A stretch of 64,000 nt of DNA from CAKRJP01 sp963658085 (GCA_963658085.1 CAVKOU010000002.1:62001-126000), one strand, 5' to 3'. Numbered from the stretch's first letter, positions 17,825 through 26,416 are shown. Notes: a model not told the origin generated them from the letters alone. Numbers and translations: made by a program.

Positions 17825-19321
17825 ATGAAATTTAAGACGCGACTGATCACGTCCTTTTTGATTGTTATATTGATACCGGTGATCCTCAGTGTCAGCTTGG
17901 TAGTGCTTATAGGAAAATATCAGATCAGTAGTATAGAGAAAACCTATGGAATCACAGGGGCCACTGTGGATAGCCTTTCTAATTCCGTGCAGGTTCTCTC
18001 AAGACTTACGGAATCCTCCTTTAAAGAGCTGGAGGAGCAGGTGGAGAAGAATACCAAGAAGATGGAAGATGCCACCTATTTAGGGGAAGTGAATGAGGAG
18101 CTTAATAGCCGCAGATCTTACTTGCTGGTTCGAAAGGATAATACCATCGTATATCTTGGGACGGATAGTGCGGATGTTGGAAATTTAGTACCTATGCTCC
18201 CGGCTTACGGAGAAAGTATAGCAAACAAGGACAGTGAAGTATATTTAGGCGGCGATGCCCAGGTATTGGTGCGGCAGATTGATTTTACCTATCAGGACGG
18301 AAGCGAGGGCAGTGCTTTTATTGTTACCAGTGTTCAAAATATGATTCCGGAAGCTAAGCAGTTCATGATCGACATCGTAGTCTGCATTGTGTTGGTTTTG
18401 ATCCTTACCGCCGGTCTTTTGATTTTCTGGATCAACCGTGGAGTTATGATCCCTATTAATAAGATGCGTTTGGCGGCAAAGAACATTAAGGAAGGAAACT
18501 TAGACTTTGAGTTAAAACCAGATGCAGACGATCAGTTGGGAGGCCTCTGCCAGGATCTGGAGGAGATGCGGATTCGTTTGAAAGATAACGCGGAGGAGAA
18601 GCTTCGAAACGATCAGGAGAGCAAGGAGCTAATCAGTAATATTTCCCATGATCTTAAGACTCCGGTAACCACCATCAAGGGCTATGCGGAAGGAATTATG
18701 GACGGGGTTGCAGATACTCCGGAGAAAATGGAACGGTACGTCAGAACCATTTATAATAAAGCCAATGAGATGAATACGCTTATCAACGAGTTGACTCTGT
18801 ATTCCAAAATCGATACCAATCGAATTCCTTATAACTTTAATACGGTATCGGCCCTTGGTTATTTTGACGACTGTGCAGAGGATATTTCCTTAGAGCTTAA
18901 AGATAAAAAATTCGATTTTGGATATTATAACTATGTGGATTCTGATGTGAAGATCATTGCGGATCCGGAGCAGATCAGTCGAGTGATTCACAACATTATC
19001 AATAATTCTGTGAAATATATGGACAAAGAGCAGGGACGCATTAATCTTCGTGTAAAAGACGTAGGAGATTTTGTTCAGGTCGAGTTAGAAGATAATGGAA
19101 AAGGCATTGACGCCAAGGATCTGCCAAATATCTTCGATCGTTTCTATCGAACGGATGCTTCAAGAAATTCCTCAAAGGGAGGAAGCGGCATTGGATTGTC
19201 CATCGTGAAAAAAATCGTGGAGGAACATGGAGGAAAAATCTGGGCCACCAGCAAGCCGGAGACCGGAACTACCATGTATTTTGTACTTAGAAAATATCAG
19301 GAGGTACCTTCAAATGAATAA
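17825..19321 (+). CDS. Two-component sensor histidine kinase
   Basis: The 498-residue membrane kinase has a first membrane segment at about residues 7-29, an extracytoplasmic sensor region of about 145 residues, and a second segment at about 178-200. A HAMP-like linker follows, then HisKA with His275 in ISNISHDLKTP. The HATPase_c domain has an N-box (HNIINNSVKY), G1 (DNGKGI) and G2 (GGSGIGLSI). The sensor part shows a dCache/PAS-like pattern (SYLLVRKDNTIVYLG) but I cannot name a ligand. The gene overlaps the response regulator by 8 bases. Confidence 0.9.
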   Translation: MKFKTRLITSFLIVILIPVILSVSLVVLIGKYQISSIEKTYGITGATVDSLSNSVQVLSRLTESSFKELEEQVEKNTKKMEDATYLGEVNEELNSRRSYLLVRKDNTIVYLGTDSADVGNLVPMLPAYGESIANKDSEVYLGGDAQVLVRQIDFTYQDGSEGSAFIVTSVQNMIPEAKQFMIDIVVCIVLVLILTAGLLIFWINRGVMIPINKMRLAAKNIKEGNLDFELKPDADDQLGGLCQDLEEMRIRLKDNAEEKLRNDQESKELISNISHDLKTPVTTIKGYAEGIMDGVADTPEKMERYVRTIYNKANEMNTLINELTLYSKIDTNRIPYNFNTVSALGYFDDCAEDISLELKDKKFDFGYYNYVDSDVKIIADPEQISRVIHNIINNSVKYMDKEQGRINLRVKDVGDFVQVELEDNGKGIDAKDLPNIFDRFYRTDASRNSSKGGSGIGLSIVKKIVEEHGGKIWATSKPETGTTMYFVLRKYQEVPSNE

Positions 19322-20003
19322 AATATTAATAGTAGAAGATGAGAGTGCCATTGCAGATTTGGAGAAGGATTATCTGGATCTAAGCGGCTTTGAAGTAGAG
19401 GTGGCAAATGATGGTAAAACAGGGCTTAAGAAGGCCTTAGAAGGAGACTATGACCTCTATATTTTGGATCTGATGCTTCCGGAGGTAGACGGATTTGAAA
19501 TATGCAAACAGATCAGGGAGAAGAAGGATACCCCGATCCTTATGGTATCTGCAAAGAAAGATGATATAGATAAGATACGAGGTTTGGGACTTGGGGCTGA
19601 CGACTATATTACCAAGCCTTTTAGTCCCAGTGAGCTAGTGGCCCGTGTAAAGGCTCATTTGGCCAGATATAGCCGGTTAACAGGTAATGCGGCGGAGAAG
19701 AATAAGATCGTAGAGATTCGTGGCTTAAAGATCGATAAGACAGCCAGAAGAGTGTGGGTAAATGGAGAAGAGAAAAATTTCACCACAAAGGAATTTGATC
19801 TTTTAACATTTTTAGCCAGCCATCCAAATCATGTATATTCCAAGGAAGAGTTGTTTAGGGAAATTTGGGATATGGAGTCTATTGGAGATATTGCTACTGT
19901 AACGGTACATATCAAGAAGATTCGCGAGAAGGTGGAAGTAGATACTTCCAATCCGCAGTATATAGAGACTATCTGGGGTGTGGGATATCGCTTTAAAGTG
20001 TAG
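19314..20003 (+). CDS. OmpR/PhoB-family response regulator
   Basis: The 229-residue regulator has a receiver domain with Glu8/Asp9, phosphoacceptor Asp52 in LYILDLMLP and Lys101 in ITKPFSP. A winged-helix DNA-binding domain follows (FTTKEFDLLTFLASHP to WGVGYRFKV). The start is the ATG at 19314, placed 9 bases after CAGGAGG and overlapping the kinase stop, so the pair is translationally coupled. Targets are unknown. A strong terminator follows. Confidence 0.93.
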   Translation: MNKILIVEDESAIADLEKDYLDLSGFEVEVANDGKTGLKKALEGDYDLYILDLMLPEVDGFEICKQIREKKDTPILMVSAKKDDIDKIRGLGLGADDYITKPFSPSELVARVKAHLARYSRLTGNAAEKNKIVEIRGLKIDKTARRVWVNGEEKNFTTKEFDLLTFLASHPNHVYSKEELFREIWDMESIGDIATVTVHIKKIREKVEVDTSNPQYIETIWGVGYRFKV

Positions 20004-20013
20004 AAAAAAAGAA

Positions 20014-20056
20014 AACAGGTGCCTTGCAACACTATGCAAGACACCTGTTTTTTCTT
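20014..20056. terminator. Bidirectional terminator between convergent genes
   Basis: AACAGGTGCCTTGCA pairs with TGCAAGACACCTGTT around a short loop, flanked by A-runs on the left and T-runs on the right. It can therefore serve both the response regulator (+) and reverse rubrerythrin (-). Confidence 0.9.
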
Positions 20057-20085
20057 GGGGAAACATATCAAAGTTGTATGTAATT

Positions 20086-20628
20086 TTATGAAAAATATCT
20101 CTTTAATAAACCTTCGAAAGCTTTTCCGTGACGAGCTTCGTCTCTTGCCATCTCGTGAACAGTGTCATGAATTGCATCAAGACCAGCTTCTTTTGCGCGT
20201 TTTGCAAGATCGAACTTACCTTCTGTTGCGCCATGCTCTGCATCTACACGAAGCTCAAGATTCTTCTTTGTGCTGTCTGTTACGACTTCTCCTAATAACT
20301 CAGCGAACTTAGCAGCGTGCTCTGCTTCTTCATAAGCTGCCTTTTCCCAGTAAAGACCAATCTCAGGATAGCCTTCTCTGTGAGCAACTCTTGCCATTGC
20401 AAGATACATACCAACCTCTGTGCATTCTCCTTCGAAATTCGCTCTAAGGTCTGTTAAAATGTCCTCGCTAACACCCTGTGCAACACCAACTACGTGCTCT
20501 GCAGCCCAAGTCTTATCTCCGCTCACTTCCTTGAACTTATCTGCCGGCACATGACAGACTGGACATTCTGCCGGTGCTGAGTCTCCTTCGTGAACATATC
20601 CGCATACTGAACATACAAATTTTGCCAT
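20086..20628 (-). CDS. Reverse rubrerythrin
   Basis: The 180-residue protein has its rubredoxin-like centre at the N-terminus (Cys6, Cys9, Cys22, Cys25) and a ferritin-like di-iron domain after it (ANFEGECTEVGMYLAMAR, YEEAEHAAKF, MARDEARHG). That order defines reverse rubrerythrins, NADH-linked peroxide scavengers of anaerobic clostridia. It is transcribed separately from the PerR gene just upstream, from a TTGACA promoter overlapped by a PerR-like operator, so induction by peroxide is expected. Confidence 0.92.
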   Translation of the reverse strand: MAKFVCSVCGYVHEGDSAPAECPVCHVPADKFKEVSGDKTWAAEHVVGVAQGVSEDILTDLRANFEGECTEVGMYLAMARVAHREGYPEIGLYWEKAAYEEAEHAAKFAELLGEVVTDSTKKNLELRVDAEHGATEGKFDLAKRAKEAGLDAIHDTVHEMARDEARHGKAFEGLLKRYFS

Positions 20629-20669
20629 AATCTTATTCTCCTTTAACTGAAATTTAAAATAACAATATT

Positions 20670-20717
20670 AGTAACTATTACTGATATTAAGATAACAGAT
20701 AAGATTAGGATTGTCAA
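20670..20717 (-). promoter_or_regulatory. Promoter and PerR-like operator of reverse rubrerythrin
   Basis: On the - strand, TTGACA (20712-20717) and TATCTT (20689-20694) are 17 bases apart. The dyad AGTAA-CTA-TTACT at 20670-20682 lies just past the -10 and matches the dyad at the PerR gene itself. Repression by the neighbouring Fur-family protein is likely. Confidence 0.65.
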
Positions 20718-20732
20718 CAGCAAATCCTAATC
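20703..20732 (-). terminator. Hairpin after perR that overlaps the rubrerythrin -35
   Basis: GATTAGGATT (20703-20712) and AATCCTAATC (20723-20732) are perfect 10-base complements with a 10-base loop. The position directly after the perR stop suggests termination or RNA end protection. The T-run on the - strand is weak. Confidence 0.5.
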
Positions 20733-20733
20733 T

Positions 20734-21135
20734 TTAATCAGTTTTATTTTTCTGGCAGTCCTCGCAGATTCCATAGAAAAGGATGCTGTGGGATTCAATG
20801 CTGCCTTCAAAATACTGATTCGCTATTTCATTAATCTTATTTACCTGAGAAATATCCGGAAAAAGATCGTAAATTTTTCCACAGGCTTTGCAGATCACGT
20901 GGTAGTGAGGATTGGTATTTCCATCGAAATGAGCACTTCCATCCGGGGCATCGATTTTTAATGCTTCTCCGGTGTCTGCCAGTAAGTTCAGATTCCGATA
21001 GACGGTTCCCAGGCTAATGTTAGGGAAATCTTGCTTCACATGTAAATACACGCTGTCTGCGGTGGGATGGGAAGTGGTGCCTGCGAGATAGTCTCGGATA
21101 GCTTCCCGTTGTTTGCTATATTTTTGTGCTGCCAA
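20734..21135 (-). CDS. perR: Fur-family regulator, PerR type
   Basis: The 133-residue protein has a winged-helix N-terminus (HPTADSVYLHVKQDFPNISLGTVYRNL). Its structural Cys4 zinc site is Cys82/Cys85 and Cys124/Cys127. Candidate regulatory-metal ligands are His32, Asp71, His77 and His79, the His/Asp mix seen in PerR-type sensors. A dyad operator lies within its own promoter, suggesting autoregulation, and the same dyad occurs before the reverse rubrerythrin. Fur or Zur function is less likely given that context. Confidence 0.85.
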   Translation of the reverse strand: MAAQKYSKQREAIRDYLAGTTSHPTADSVYLHVKQDFPNISLGTVYRNLNLLADTGEALKIDAPDGSAHFDGNTNPHYHVICKACGKIYDLFPDISQVNKINEIANQYFEGSIESHSILFYGICEDCQKNKTD

Positions 21136-21249
21136 GGGGCGTCTCCCTTCTTATTGCATCTATTTATAATGTTGCGGACTCAACTCTAACCATTTATTTG
21201 CAAGCGAACTTACAGGGGAGGTTGAACTTGAGGTTTTAATATCAAACCT

Positions 21250-21278
21250 ATAATAGTAATCATTACTATAATGAACAA
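21250..21278 (-). promoter_or_regulatory. perR promoter with internal operator
   Basis: On the - strand, TTGTTC (21273-21278) and TATTAT (21250-21255) are 17 bases apart. The dyad AGTAA-TCA-TTACT at 21255-21267 fills the spacer and extends to ATAGTAAT-C-ATTACTAT. It is a Per-box-like site for autorepression. Confidence 0.65.
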
Positions 21279-21377
21279 TATATAGTATTCTAGATATTTT
21301 GTCAACGAGATTTCAATGTCGAAAATCAAATTAGCCCAAATATACAAATTGTACAAAATTGTAGAAAAAAATCAAAA

Positions 21378-21507
21378 TTTTCCACAAATCTCCAAAAAGA
21401 GTTTTCCAAGTTATCCACACCAAAATCCTAAAAAAAGGTGGAAAAACCGTAAGTTTTACCCATTTATCCACATTATCCACATAGAATTATCCCAAAACTG
21501 TGGATTA
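21378..21507. other. Cluster of DnaA boxes in a 559-base gene-free stretch (21136-21694)
   Basis: Perfect TTATCCACA copies lie at 21411-21419, 21464-21472 and 21473-21481 (the last two abut). Near matches are TTTTCCACA at 21378-21386 and TGTGGATTA (opposite strand) at 21499-21507. The surrounding sequence is very AT-rich with A/T runs. dnaA and dnaN are not nearby, so a DnaA-binding cluster that modulates initiation is more likely than the origin itself. The rest of the gap holds the perR promoter (left) and the DUF1858 promoter (right). Confidence 0.6.
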
Positions 21508-21631
21508 TTTTGGGGTAAAAAAAGAACGGATGTTTTGTATAGATATGATAAAAATGAAATTTTGTCGAGAAAAAACGGAAATGATATTGACATTTAAGTA
21601 TTCAAAATTAGGAAGAAATTGTCGGAAAATG

Positions 21632-21660
21632 TTTACACAATGAAGAAAACCGTCTATAAT
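21632..21660 (+). promoter_or_regulatory. Promoter of the DUF1858 gene
   Basis: TTTACA (21632-21637) and TATAAT (21655-21660) are separated by exactly 17 bases, 35 bases upstream of the start codon. Confidence 0.8.
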
Positions 21661-21694
21661 GAAAACCACTGAAAAAGAAAAGGAGGCGTCGAAC

Positions 21695-21913
21695 ATGGCA
21701 CAGATTTCAAAAGACATGACATTTGGCGAATTGCTTAATACATATTATGAGAAATGTCCGGATGTTGTAAGAGTTCTCATGGAAGCTGGAATGGGATGTA
21801 TCGGTTGTCCACATTCTCAGATGGAGACCATCGAGGAAGGTGCACTTGGACATGGTGTTGATCCGGAACCATTGGTTGCTCAGATCAATGAGCTTTTGAA
21901 GGATATCGATTAA
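21695..21913 (+). CDS. DUF1858-domain small protein
   Basis: The 72-residue protein matches DUF1858. It has MTFGELLNTYYEKCPDVVRVL and then GMGCIGCPHSQMETIEEGA with Cys35 and Cys38, plus Cys21. The domain is found alone in anaerobes or fused to hybrid-cluster and redox proteins; the cysteines suggest metal or redox binding but the role is unknown. The start is the ATG at 21695, 8 bases after AGGAGG. The gene is monocistronic, with its own promoter and terminator. Confidence 0.88.
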   Translation: MAQISKDMTFGELLNTYYEKCPDVVRVLMEAGMGCIGCPHSQMETIEEGALGHGVDPEPLVAQINELLKDID

Positions 21914-21973
21914 TCATTAGAGATTGTTTAAGATTATTGATAGTCTAAAAAGTATTTTGAGTTTAGAATAAGA

Positions 21974-22017
21974 AAGGGCTTGTCTCATATCTAAGTTGAT
22001 GAGACAAGTCCTTTTTT
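21974..22017. terminator. Terminator after the DUF1858 gene
   Basis: AAGGGCTTGTCTCAT pairs with ATGAGACAAGTCCTT across a loop of about 13 bases and ends in TTTTTT. A-rich flanks on the left allow it to act for the convergent MATE gene as well. Confidence 0.88.
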
Positions 22018-22087
22018 AATAAGAAGATAACTTCTTTTATCTATAATATGCAGAAAGCTTAGTTGAGTCTATAGGTATATAGAAGAC

Positions 22088-23467
22088 TTAATTGGTCAGT
22101 TTCTTCATCCATGTATAACTTTTGAATTTTATAAAAGTTGGAAGTCCTTTAAAAATCTGATCGGATTGGATCACCAGAACCACTGCCTCCACCGGCCATT
22201 TTAAGGTAAATGCACTTAAGAAAGACAGAGGCATAACAATGAGCCAGGTGCAGATCATATTCATTTTCATCGTGAACTTCGTGTCGCCACCGCCTTGGAT
22301 AATACCGAAACTTACTGGCATTTGGTAGGACATACCAATCATGACCAGTGACATGATCATCATCAGGTGATCTGCCATTACCATTGCGGTCGGTGTCAAA
22401 TCATAAATAGAAAGCAAAGGTTTTCTTAATAGGAAAAGAGCGACGGCAAGAACAAGACCGATGGCAACGTCAATAACGGATAAGGTGCGGCCGTCGGACT
22501 TGATGCGATCCATATCTCCCTTACCTACAGCATTTCCAATCATAACGGCAGATACAGAGGCCATGGCCAAAACTACCACCTTCAGATATTGATAGAAAGT
22601 TGTAGCCACGGAATTGGCGGCAATGGCATCGGCGGATAAATGTCCTAAAATAGCAGTCTGCATAGGAACGGAAATTCCCCAGAGTACCTGAGAGCTCATA
22701 ATAGGCATAAAGACTTTAGTATAATCTTTTCGTAGAGCTACGTCTTTCTTTAAAAAGTTCTCAGAGAAAAAGTGAACTTTATCTTCTTTTTTCAAAATGT
22801 AGATAACTACTATGAGAAGTTCAATGATTCTGGCAATCAAGGTTCCGATGGCAGCTCCCCGGATTCCCATTTCGGGGAAACCGAATTTACCGAAGATCAA
22901 AATATAGTTGATACCGGCATTTACGATAAGAGACACAATGGAAATATAAAAAGAAATATTTACAATTTCCACGCTTCGAAGTGCAGCTATGAGAAGTTGG
23001 GAAATAATAAATAGTAAAAAAGTCCACTGGATCAGAGAAAGATATTCCCGGCCCTGCTCGATGATGGCTGGCTCATTGGTAAATATCCGTAAAAGTGGAG
23101 TGGGAATCAGGATGCACAGAAGGACGATGACCGCTCCGATGATGAGTCCCAGCTTCAGGGCGATTCCGGTCAGGGTGCGGATAGGTTCTACCCGGCGTTG
23201 TCCCCAATATTGAGAGGATAATACCACCAGTGCATTTCCGATGGAGAGGGCGAACTGCTGAACCATGAAGAAAATCTGGTTTACCGTTGCGGCACCGGAT
23301 AAGGCATTTTGGCTATAGCTGCCGAGCATGATGTTGTCGATCATGTTGACGCTGTAGGCTACCAGATTCTGTAAGGCAACCACCACCAGCATCTTAAAAA
23401 GGGTTTGGTAAAAGGATTTGTCTTTGGTGAAAAAGCTTCCTTTTGATTGTGAAATTGTGGAATCCAT
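22088..23467 (-). CDS. MATE-family efflux transporter
   Basis: The 459-residue membrane protein has about 12 hydrophobic segments in two similar halves. MATE features include IDNIMLGSYSQNALSGAA near the N-terminus and the counterpart QTAILGHLSADAIAANSVA in the second half. Family members export cationic drugs or metabolites by Na+ or H+ antiport. It lies alone on the - strand, so the substrate cannot be inferred from neighbours. Confidence 0.9.
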   Translation of the reverse strand: MDSTISQSKGSFFTKDKSFYQTLFKMLVVVALQNLVAYSVNMIDNIMLGSYSQNALSGAATVNQIFFMVQQFALSIGNALVVLSSQYWGQRRVEPIRTLTGIALKLGLIIGAVIVLLCILIPTPLLRIFTNEPAIIEQGREYLSLIQWTFLLFIISQLLIAALRSVEIVNISFYISIVSLIVNAGINYILIFGKFGFPEMGIRGAAIGTLIARIIELLIVVIYILKKEDKVHFFSENFLKKDVALRKDYTKVFMPIMSSQVLWGISVPMQTAILGHLSADAIAANSVATTFYQYLKVVVLAMASVSAVMIGNAVGKGDMDRIKSDGRTLSVIDVAIGLVLAVALFLLRKPLLSIYDLTPTAMVMADHLMMIMSLVMIGMSYQMPVSFGIIQGGGDTKFTMKMNMICTWLIVMPLSFLSAFTLKWPVEAVVLVIQSDQIFKGLPTFIKFKSYTWMKKLTN

Positions 23468-23585
23468 TGTTTTTTACGCTCCTTAATAAAATTCTTTGTG
23501 GATATTGTACCACTTTGTGATAAGATTGGTTTGAAAATTTGGGAATAATATTTAAAAAATATAATGACTCAGGACAAGCAACAAA

Positions 23586-23625
23586 AAATCCCTGTCTCTA
23601 AGAAAACTAAGAGACAGGGATTTTA
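23586..23625 (-). terminator. Terminator after mecA
   Basis: AATCCCTGTCTCT pairs with AGAGACAGGGATT. On the - strand the stem is followed by TTTTTTGT, so it terminates mecA transcription before the MATE gene. Confidence 0.88.
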
Positions 23626-23662
23626 ATGTTTAAATTGTTAAGTTGTTAAGTTGCAAAATGCT

Positions 23663-24409
23663 TTAAATAAGAGCTAATTGCTGGATTGCATTCTTCTCCA
23701 GAATCACTTCACAATGTTCTTCCAAGAAGGCTAAGTTAGCACCGGTAGCTTTTTCAATATTGCCATACTCTGACAACATATTGCAAATGCGGTTGAAATC
23801 CTTGGCATTATGTTCGGACTGGGTGAGAGCTAAGAGGAATAAATCTTCCTCCTCGTCTTTATACAGGGTGTTGGAACCGCTGTATAAATCTGCCAATACC
23901 TGAGAAGCTTCCAATATGGAATCCATGGTGGAGAAGGAGAACAATCGAAGCTTTGGAAGAGACTCTTCAGGTTGCTCGTTCTCTTCTTTCACATCTATGG
24001 TATCTTCCTCCGTGGAGATGCCTAACTTTTCATTTATCTTATCTAGAAGATCCATCACGGTCTCAGCCCCTGCTAATTTAGAAGGCAGGGCAGGAGCCGT
24101 GCTTTCGCTTTCACCTCCCTGAGAAGGGGAGAATCTGGAAAATCTGGTATCCAGTTCCTCGGGATCTTCAACCTTTGTAATAATAAGCACAATAGAATCG
24201 GAAGAAGATGGAATCGCCTCAATCATAAGAGGTGTGTTATCCGCTTCGAATCCAAACTCATTGGCGGCTTGTTGCATCATATCATGGAAAAGTGATTTAG
24301 CTTTCTCGGTACCATAGGCCAACTCGCTTAAACGAAGCTGCCGTTCCGCTAGGTCTGCTCTGGTTAATGTGCAGCGAATCTGATTATCGTTGATTTTTTC
24401 AATCTTCAT
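23663..24409 (-). CDS. mecA: MecA adaptor protein
   Basis: The ATG at 24409 is chosen because AGGAAG lies 8 bases upstream; this gives 248 residues. The N-terminal MKIEKINDNQIRCTLTRADL is the MecA substrate-binding domain. A charged Ser/Glu linker at about residues 100-145 leads to the C-terminal domain that docks onto ClpC. MecA delivers substrates to the ClpCP protease and in Bacillus controls competence. The gene is solitary and divergent from the chorismate mutase-shikimate kinase fusion. Confidence 0.88.
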   Translation of the reverse strand: MKIEKINDNQIRCTLTRADLAERQLRLSELAYGTEKAKSLFHDMMQQAANEFGFEADNTPLMIEAIPSSSDSIVLIITKVEDPEELDTRFSRFSPSQGGESESTAPALPSKLAGAETVMDLLDKINEKLGISTEEDTIDVKEENEQPEESLPKLRLFSFSTMDSILEASQVLADLYSGSNTLYKDEEEDLFLLALTQSEHNAKDFNRICNMLSEYGNIEKATGANLAFLEEHCEVILEKNAIQQLALI

Positions 24410-24593
24410 TCTTATCACTTCCTTTCGCTTAGTATAGCATAGAGATTCGGACAAGTCCAAATAAAATAAAACTAAAAATTAAAAAGTACTTGCGATAACA
24501 GCCAGCTATTGGTATAACAAGAATAGACACTTGATTTAAAGTGGTAAAGTGATAACGTGAAACGTAATAAACCAATAAGGAAAAGGAGAAATT

Positions 24594-25379
24594 ATGAACC
24601 AGTTAGAAGTATTAAGAGAGAGTTTGGGACAGTGCGATGAGATCATCCTGGATGCACTTCTTATGAGAAATCGAATCGTAGAGGACATTATGGCATACAA
24701 GGAAGGTCACGATCTTCCGGTTCTGCAGCCAGAACAAGAGGCAAAGCAGAAGGGATGGCTTGAAGCGAGAATGGAAGGCAAACGCCATAAGAAAGAAGTA
24801 AATGATGTTTTTGCAAGTATTACACAAAACAGTAAGAGAATTCAGTCCAGAAAGCTATTTGACTATAACATCTTCCTGATCGGATTCATGGGCGCCGGTA
24901 AATCCACCATCTCCGATTACTTAAAGTATGCACTGGCTATGGATGTGGTGGAGATGGACCAGTGTATCGTGGAGAGACAGGGCATGAGCATCTCTGATAT
25001 CTTCGAGACCTATGGGGAGGAATACTTCCGTGAGTTGGAGACAAATCTTCTTATTGAAATGCAGTCACAGTCTAATGTGGTAATATCCTGCGGTGGTGGA
25101 GTTCCTATGCGCGAACGCAACGTTGCGGAGATGAAGAAAAATGGGCGAGTTGTACTTCTTACCGCAAAACCGGAGACAATTCTTGACCGTGTGAAGGATA
25201 ATCATGACCGTCCGCTACTTGAAAACAATAAGACGGTTCCGTTTATTGCGGACCTTATGGAGAAACGTCGTGCAAAATACGAGGCAGCAGCAGATATTGT
25301 GATTCAGACAGACGGAAAGAGCGAGCTGGAAATCTGTGAGGAATTGATCCATAGTTTGCGAGAGGCGGATACAAAATAA
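24594..25379 (+). CDS. Chorismate mutase-shikimate kinase fusion
   Basis: The 261-residue protein is bifunctional. Residues about 1-85 form an AroQ-type chorismate mutase helix bundle (LGQCDEIILDALLMRNRIVEDIMAYK). Residues about 90-261 are a complete shikimate kinase: Walker A GFMGAGKST at 97-105, Asp122, Arg146 in YFRELE, the CGGG loop at 166-169 and DRPLL at 205-209. It thus joins two steps of aromatic amino acid synthesis, phosphorylation of shikimate and rearrangement of chorismate to prephenate. It lies convergent to the LysR gene of the shikimate operon, with a shared terminator between them. Confidence 0.9.
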   Translation: MNQLEVLRESLGQCDEIILDALLMRNRIVEDIMAYKEGHDLPVLQPEQEAKQKGWLEARMEGKRHKKEVNDVFASITQNSKRIQSRKLFDYNIFLIGFMGAGKSTISDYLKYALAMDVVEMDQCIVERQGMSISDIFETYGEEYFRELETNLLIEMQSQSNVVISCGGGVPMRERNVAEMKKNGRVVLLTAKPETILDRVKDNHDRPLLENNKTVPFIADLMEKRRAKYEAAADIVIQTDGKSELEICEELIHSLREADTK

Positions 25380-25444
25380 GTCTAGATTTCAGGTGTGAGA
25401 AAACCAGGTTTTTATACTGCGCAATAGATAAAGTTGGAAAAAAT

Positions 25445-25503
25445 AAAAAAGAACAGATATCTCCAAAACGTATCGTAACGAAGTGGGGGATCTGTTCTTT
25501 TTT
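25445..25503. terminator. Bidirectional terminator
   Basis: AAAAAAGAACAGAT pairs with ATCTGTTCTTTTTT around an inner weakly structured loop. The A-run and T-run at the two ends serve both convergent genes. Confidence 0.85.
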
Positions 25504-25507
25504 ATAT

Positions 25508-26416
25508 TTAATTCGTTTTATAAAAAATTTCTTTCGAGGATTCTTCAATTACAAATTTCTTAAAGGCTTCTACAACCGGCGGATGGTATACGTTCTTTAG
25601 CATAGCCATATAGAAATTTCTCTGCCAGCTTGGAGAGACAAGAGGAAGAATCTTAAGGTCGAGAGAATGAAGAATCGGTATATCCGGTGCAATACAGATG
25701 CCAAAATTATTGGCAACAAACCCAGCGGCAACCTGATCCTCGTCAATTTCGAAAGCCACATCCGGATACTGACCGATGCTCTCAAATAAATGGTCAACAA
25801 TCTGTCTAAGACCACTTCGTTTCTTAAAAATGATCTGTTTATAAGGAAGGGTTTCTTCCAAATGGATTTCGGATTTACATGCCAGAGGGTGGTTCAGCGG
25901 GACGATAACTACCAGATTTTGTTTGGCAACAGGCGTAAATTCAATCAGGGGTTCGTCATCAAATTTGGAACAGAATCCAATGTCGTATTTCTTTTCCTTT
26001 AGTCCTGTCAGGATATCAGCGGTGAGAGCCTTGTCGCAGAACAGGTTAAAATCAATCTGCTTTCCTTCGTTTGCGGTAAGAAAGTTACGGATGACCTTGG
26101 GGACGAAATCAACGCCCAGAGTACGGAGAAAGGCAACATCGATTTGGCCTTCGCCTCTTCCGGCAAGTTGGAGACCGTTGACAGAGGAGTCTAACCGGTC
26201 CAGAGTTTCTTCTACATCAACCAGAAATGTCTTGCCATATTTGGTAAGGGAAACATTCCGACCGCTTTTTTCGAATAATTTCACTCCAAGCTCTTCCTCC
26301 AGAGAAGAAATCGCATGACTGAGGCTTGGCTGTGTGATCGCCAGAACATCGGCTGCCTTTGTATAATGCTCCAGATGTGCCAGAGTTACAAAATAGCGTA
26401 GATGATACAGGTTCAT
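25508..26416 (-). CDS. LysR-family regulator
   Basis: The start is the ATG at 26416, with AGGAG about 10 bases upstream, giving 302 residues. The N-terminal helix-turn-helix is typical (MNLYHLRYFVTLAHLEHYTKAA, then TQPSLSHAISSLEEELG). The effector domain follows from about residue 90 and ends normally. It is divergent from the aromatic-acid operon at 26641-33179, so it most likely controls that operon, with shikimate, dehydroshikimate or quinate as candidate coinducers (inference). A hairpin in its leader (TGCCCTTTG/CAAAGAGGGCA, 26442-26468) may add control. Confidence 0.9.
   Translation of the reverse strand: MNLYHLRYFVTLAHLEHYTKAADVLAITQPSLSHAISSLEEELGVKLFEKSGRNVSLTKYGKTFLVDVEETLDRLDSSVNGLQLAGRGEGQIDVAFLRTLGVDFVPKVIRNFLTANEGKQIDFNLFCDKALTADILTGLKEKKYDIGFCSKFDDEPLIEFTPVAKQNLVVIVPLNHPLACKSEIHLEETLPYKQIIFKKRSGLRQIVDHLFESIGQYPDVAFEIDEDQVAAGFVANNFGICIAPDIPILHSLDLKILPLVSPSWQRNFYMAMLKNVYHPPVVEAFKKFVIEESSKEIFYKTN

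Noticed and set aside
21378..21507. Calling the cluster the chromosome origin
   Set aside because: No dnaA, dnaN or rpmH adjoins it; boxes alone are not enough.
21316..21597. 93-residue open frame in the DnaA-box gap
   Set aside because: It is Lys/Asn/Ile-rich low complexity produced by AT-rich DNA, has no ribosome site and covers the DnaA boxes.
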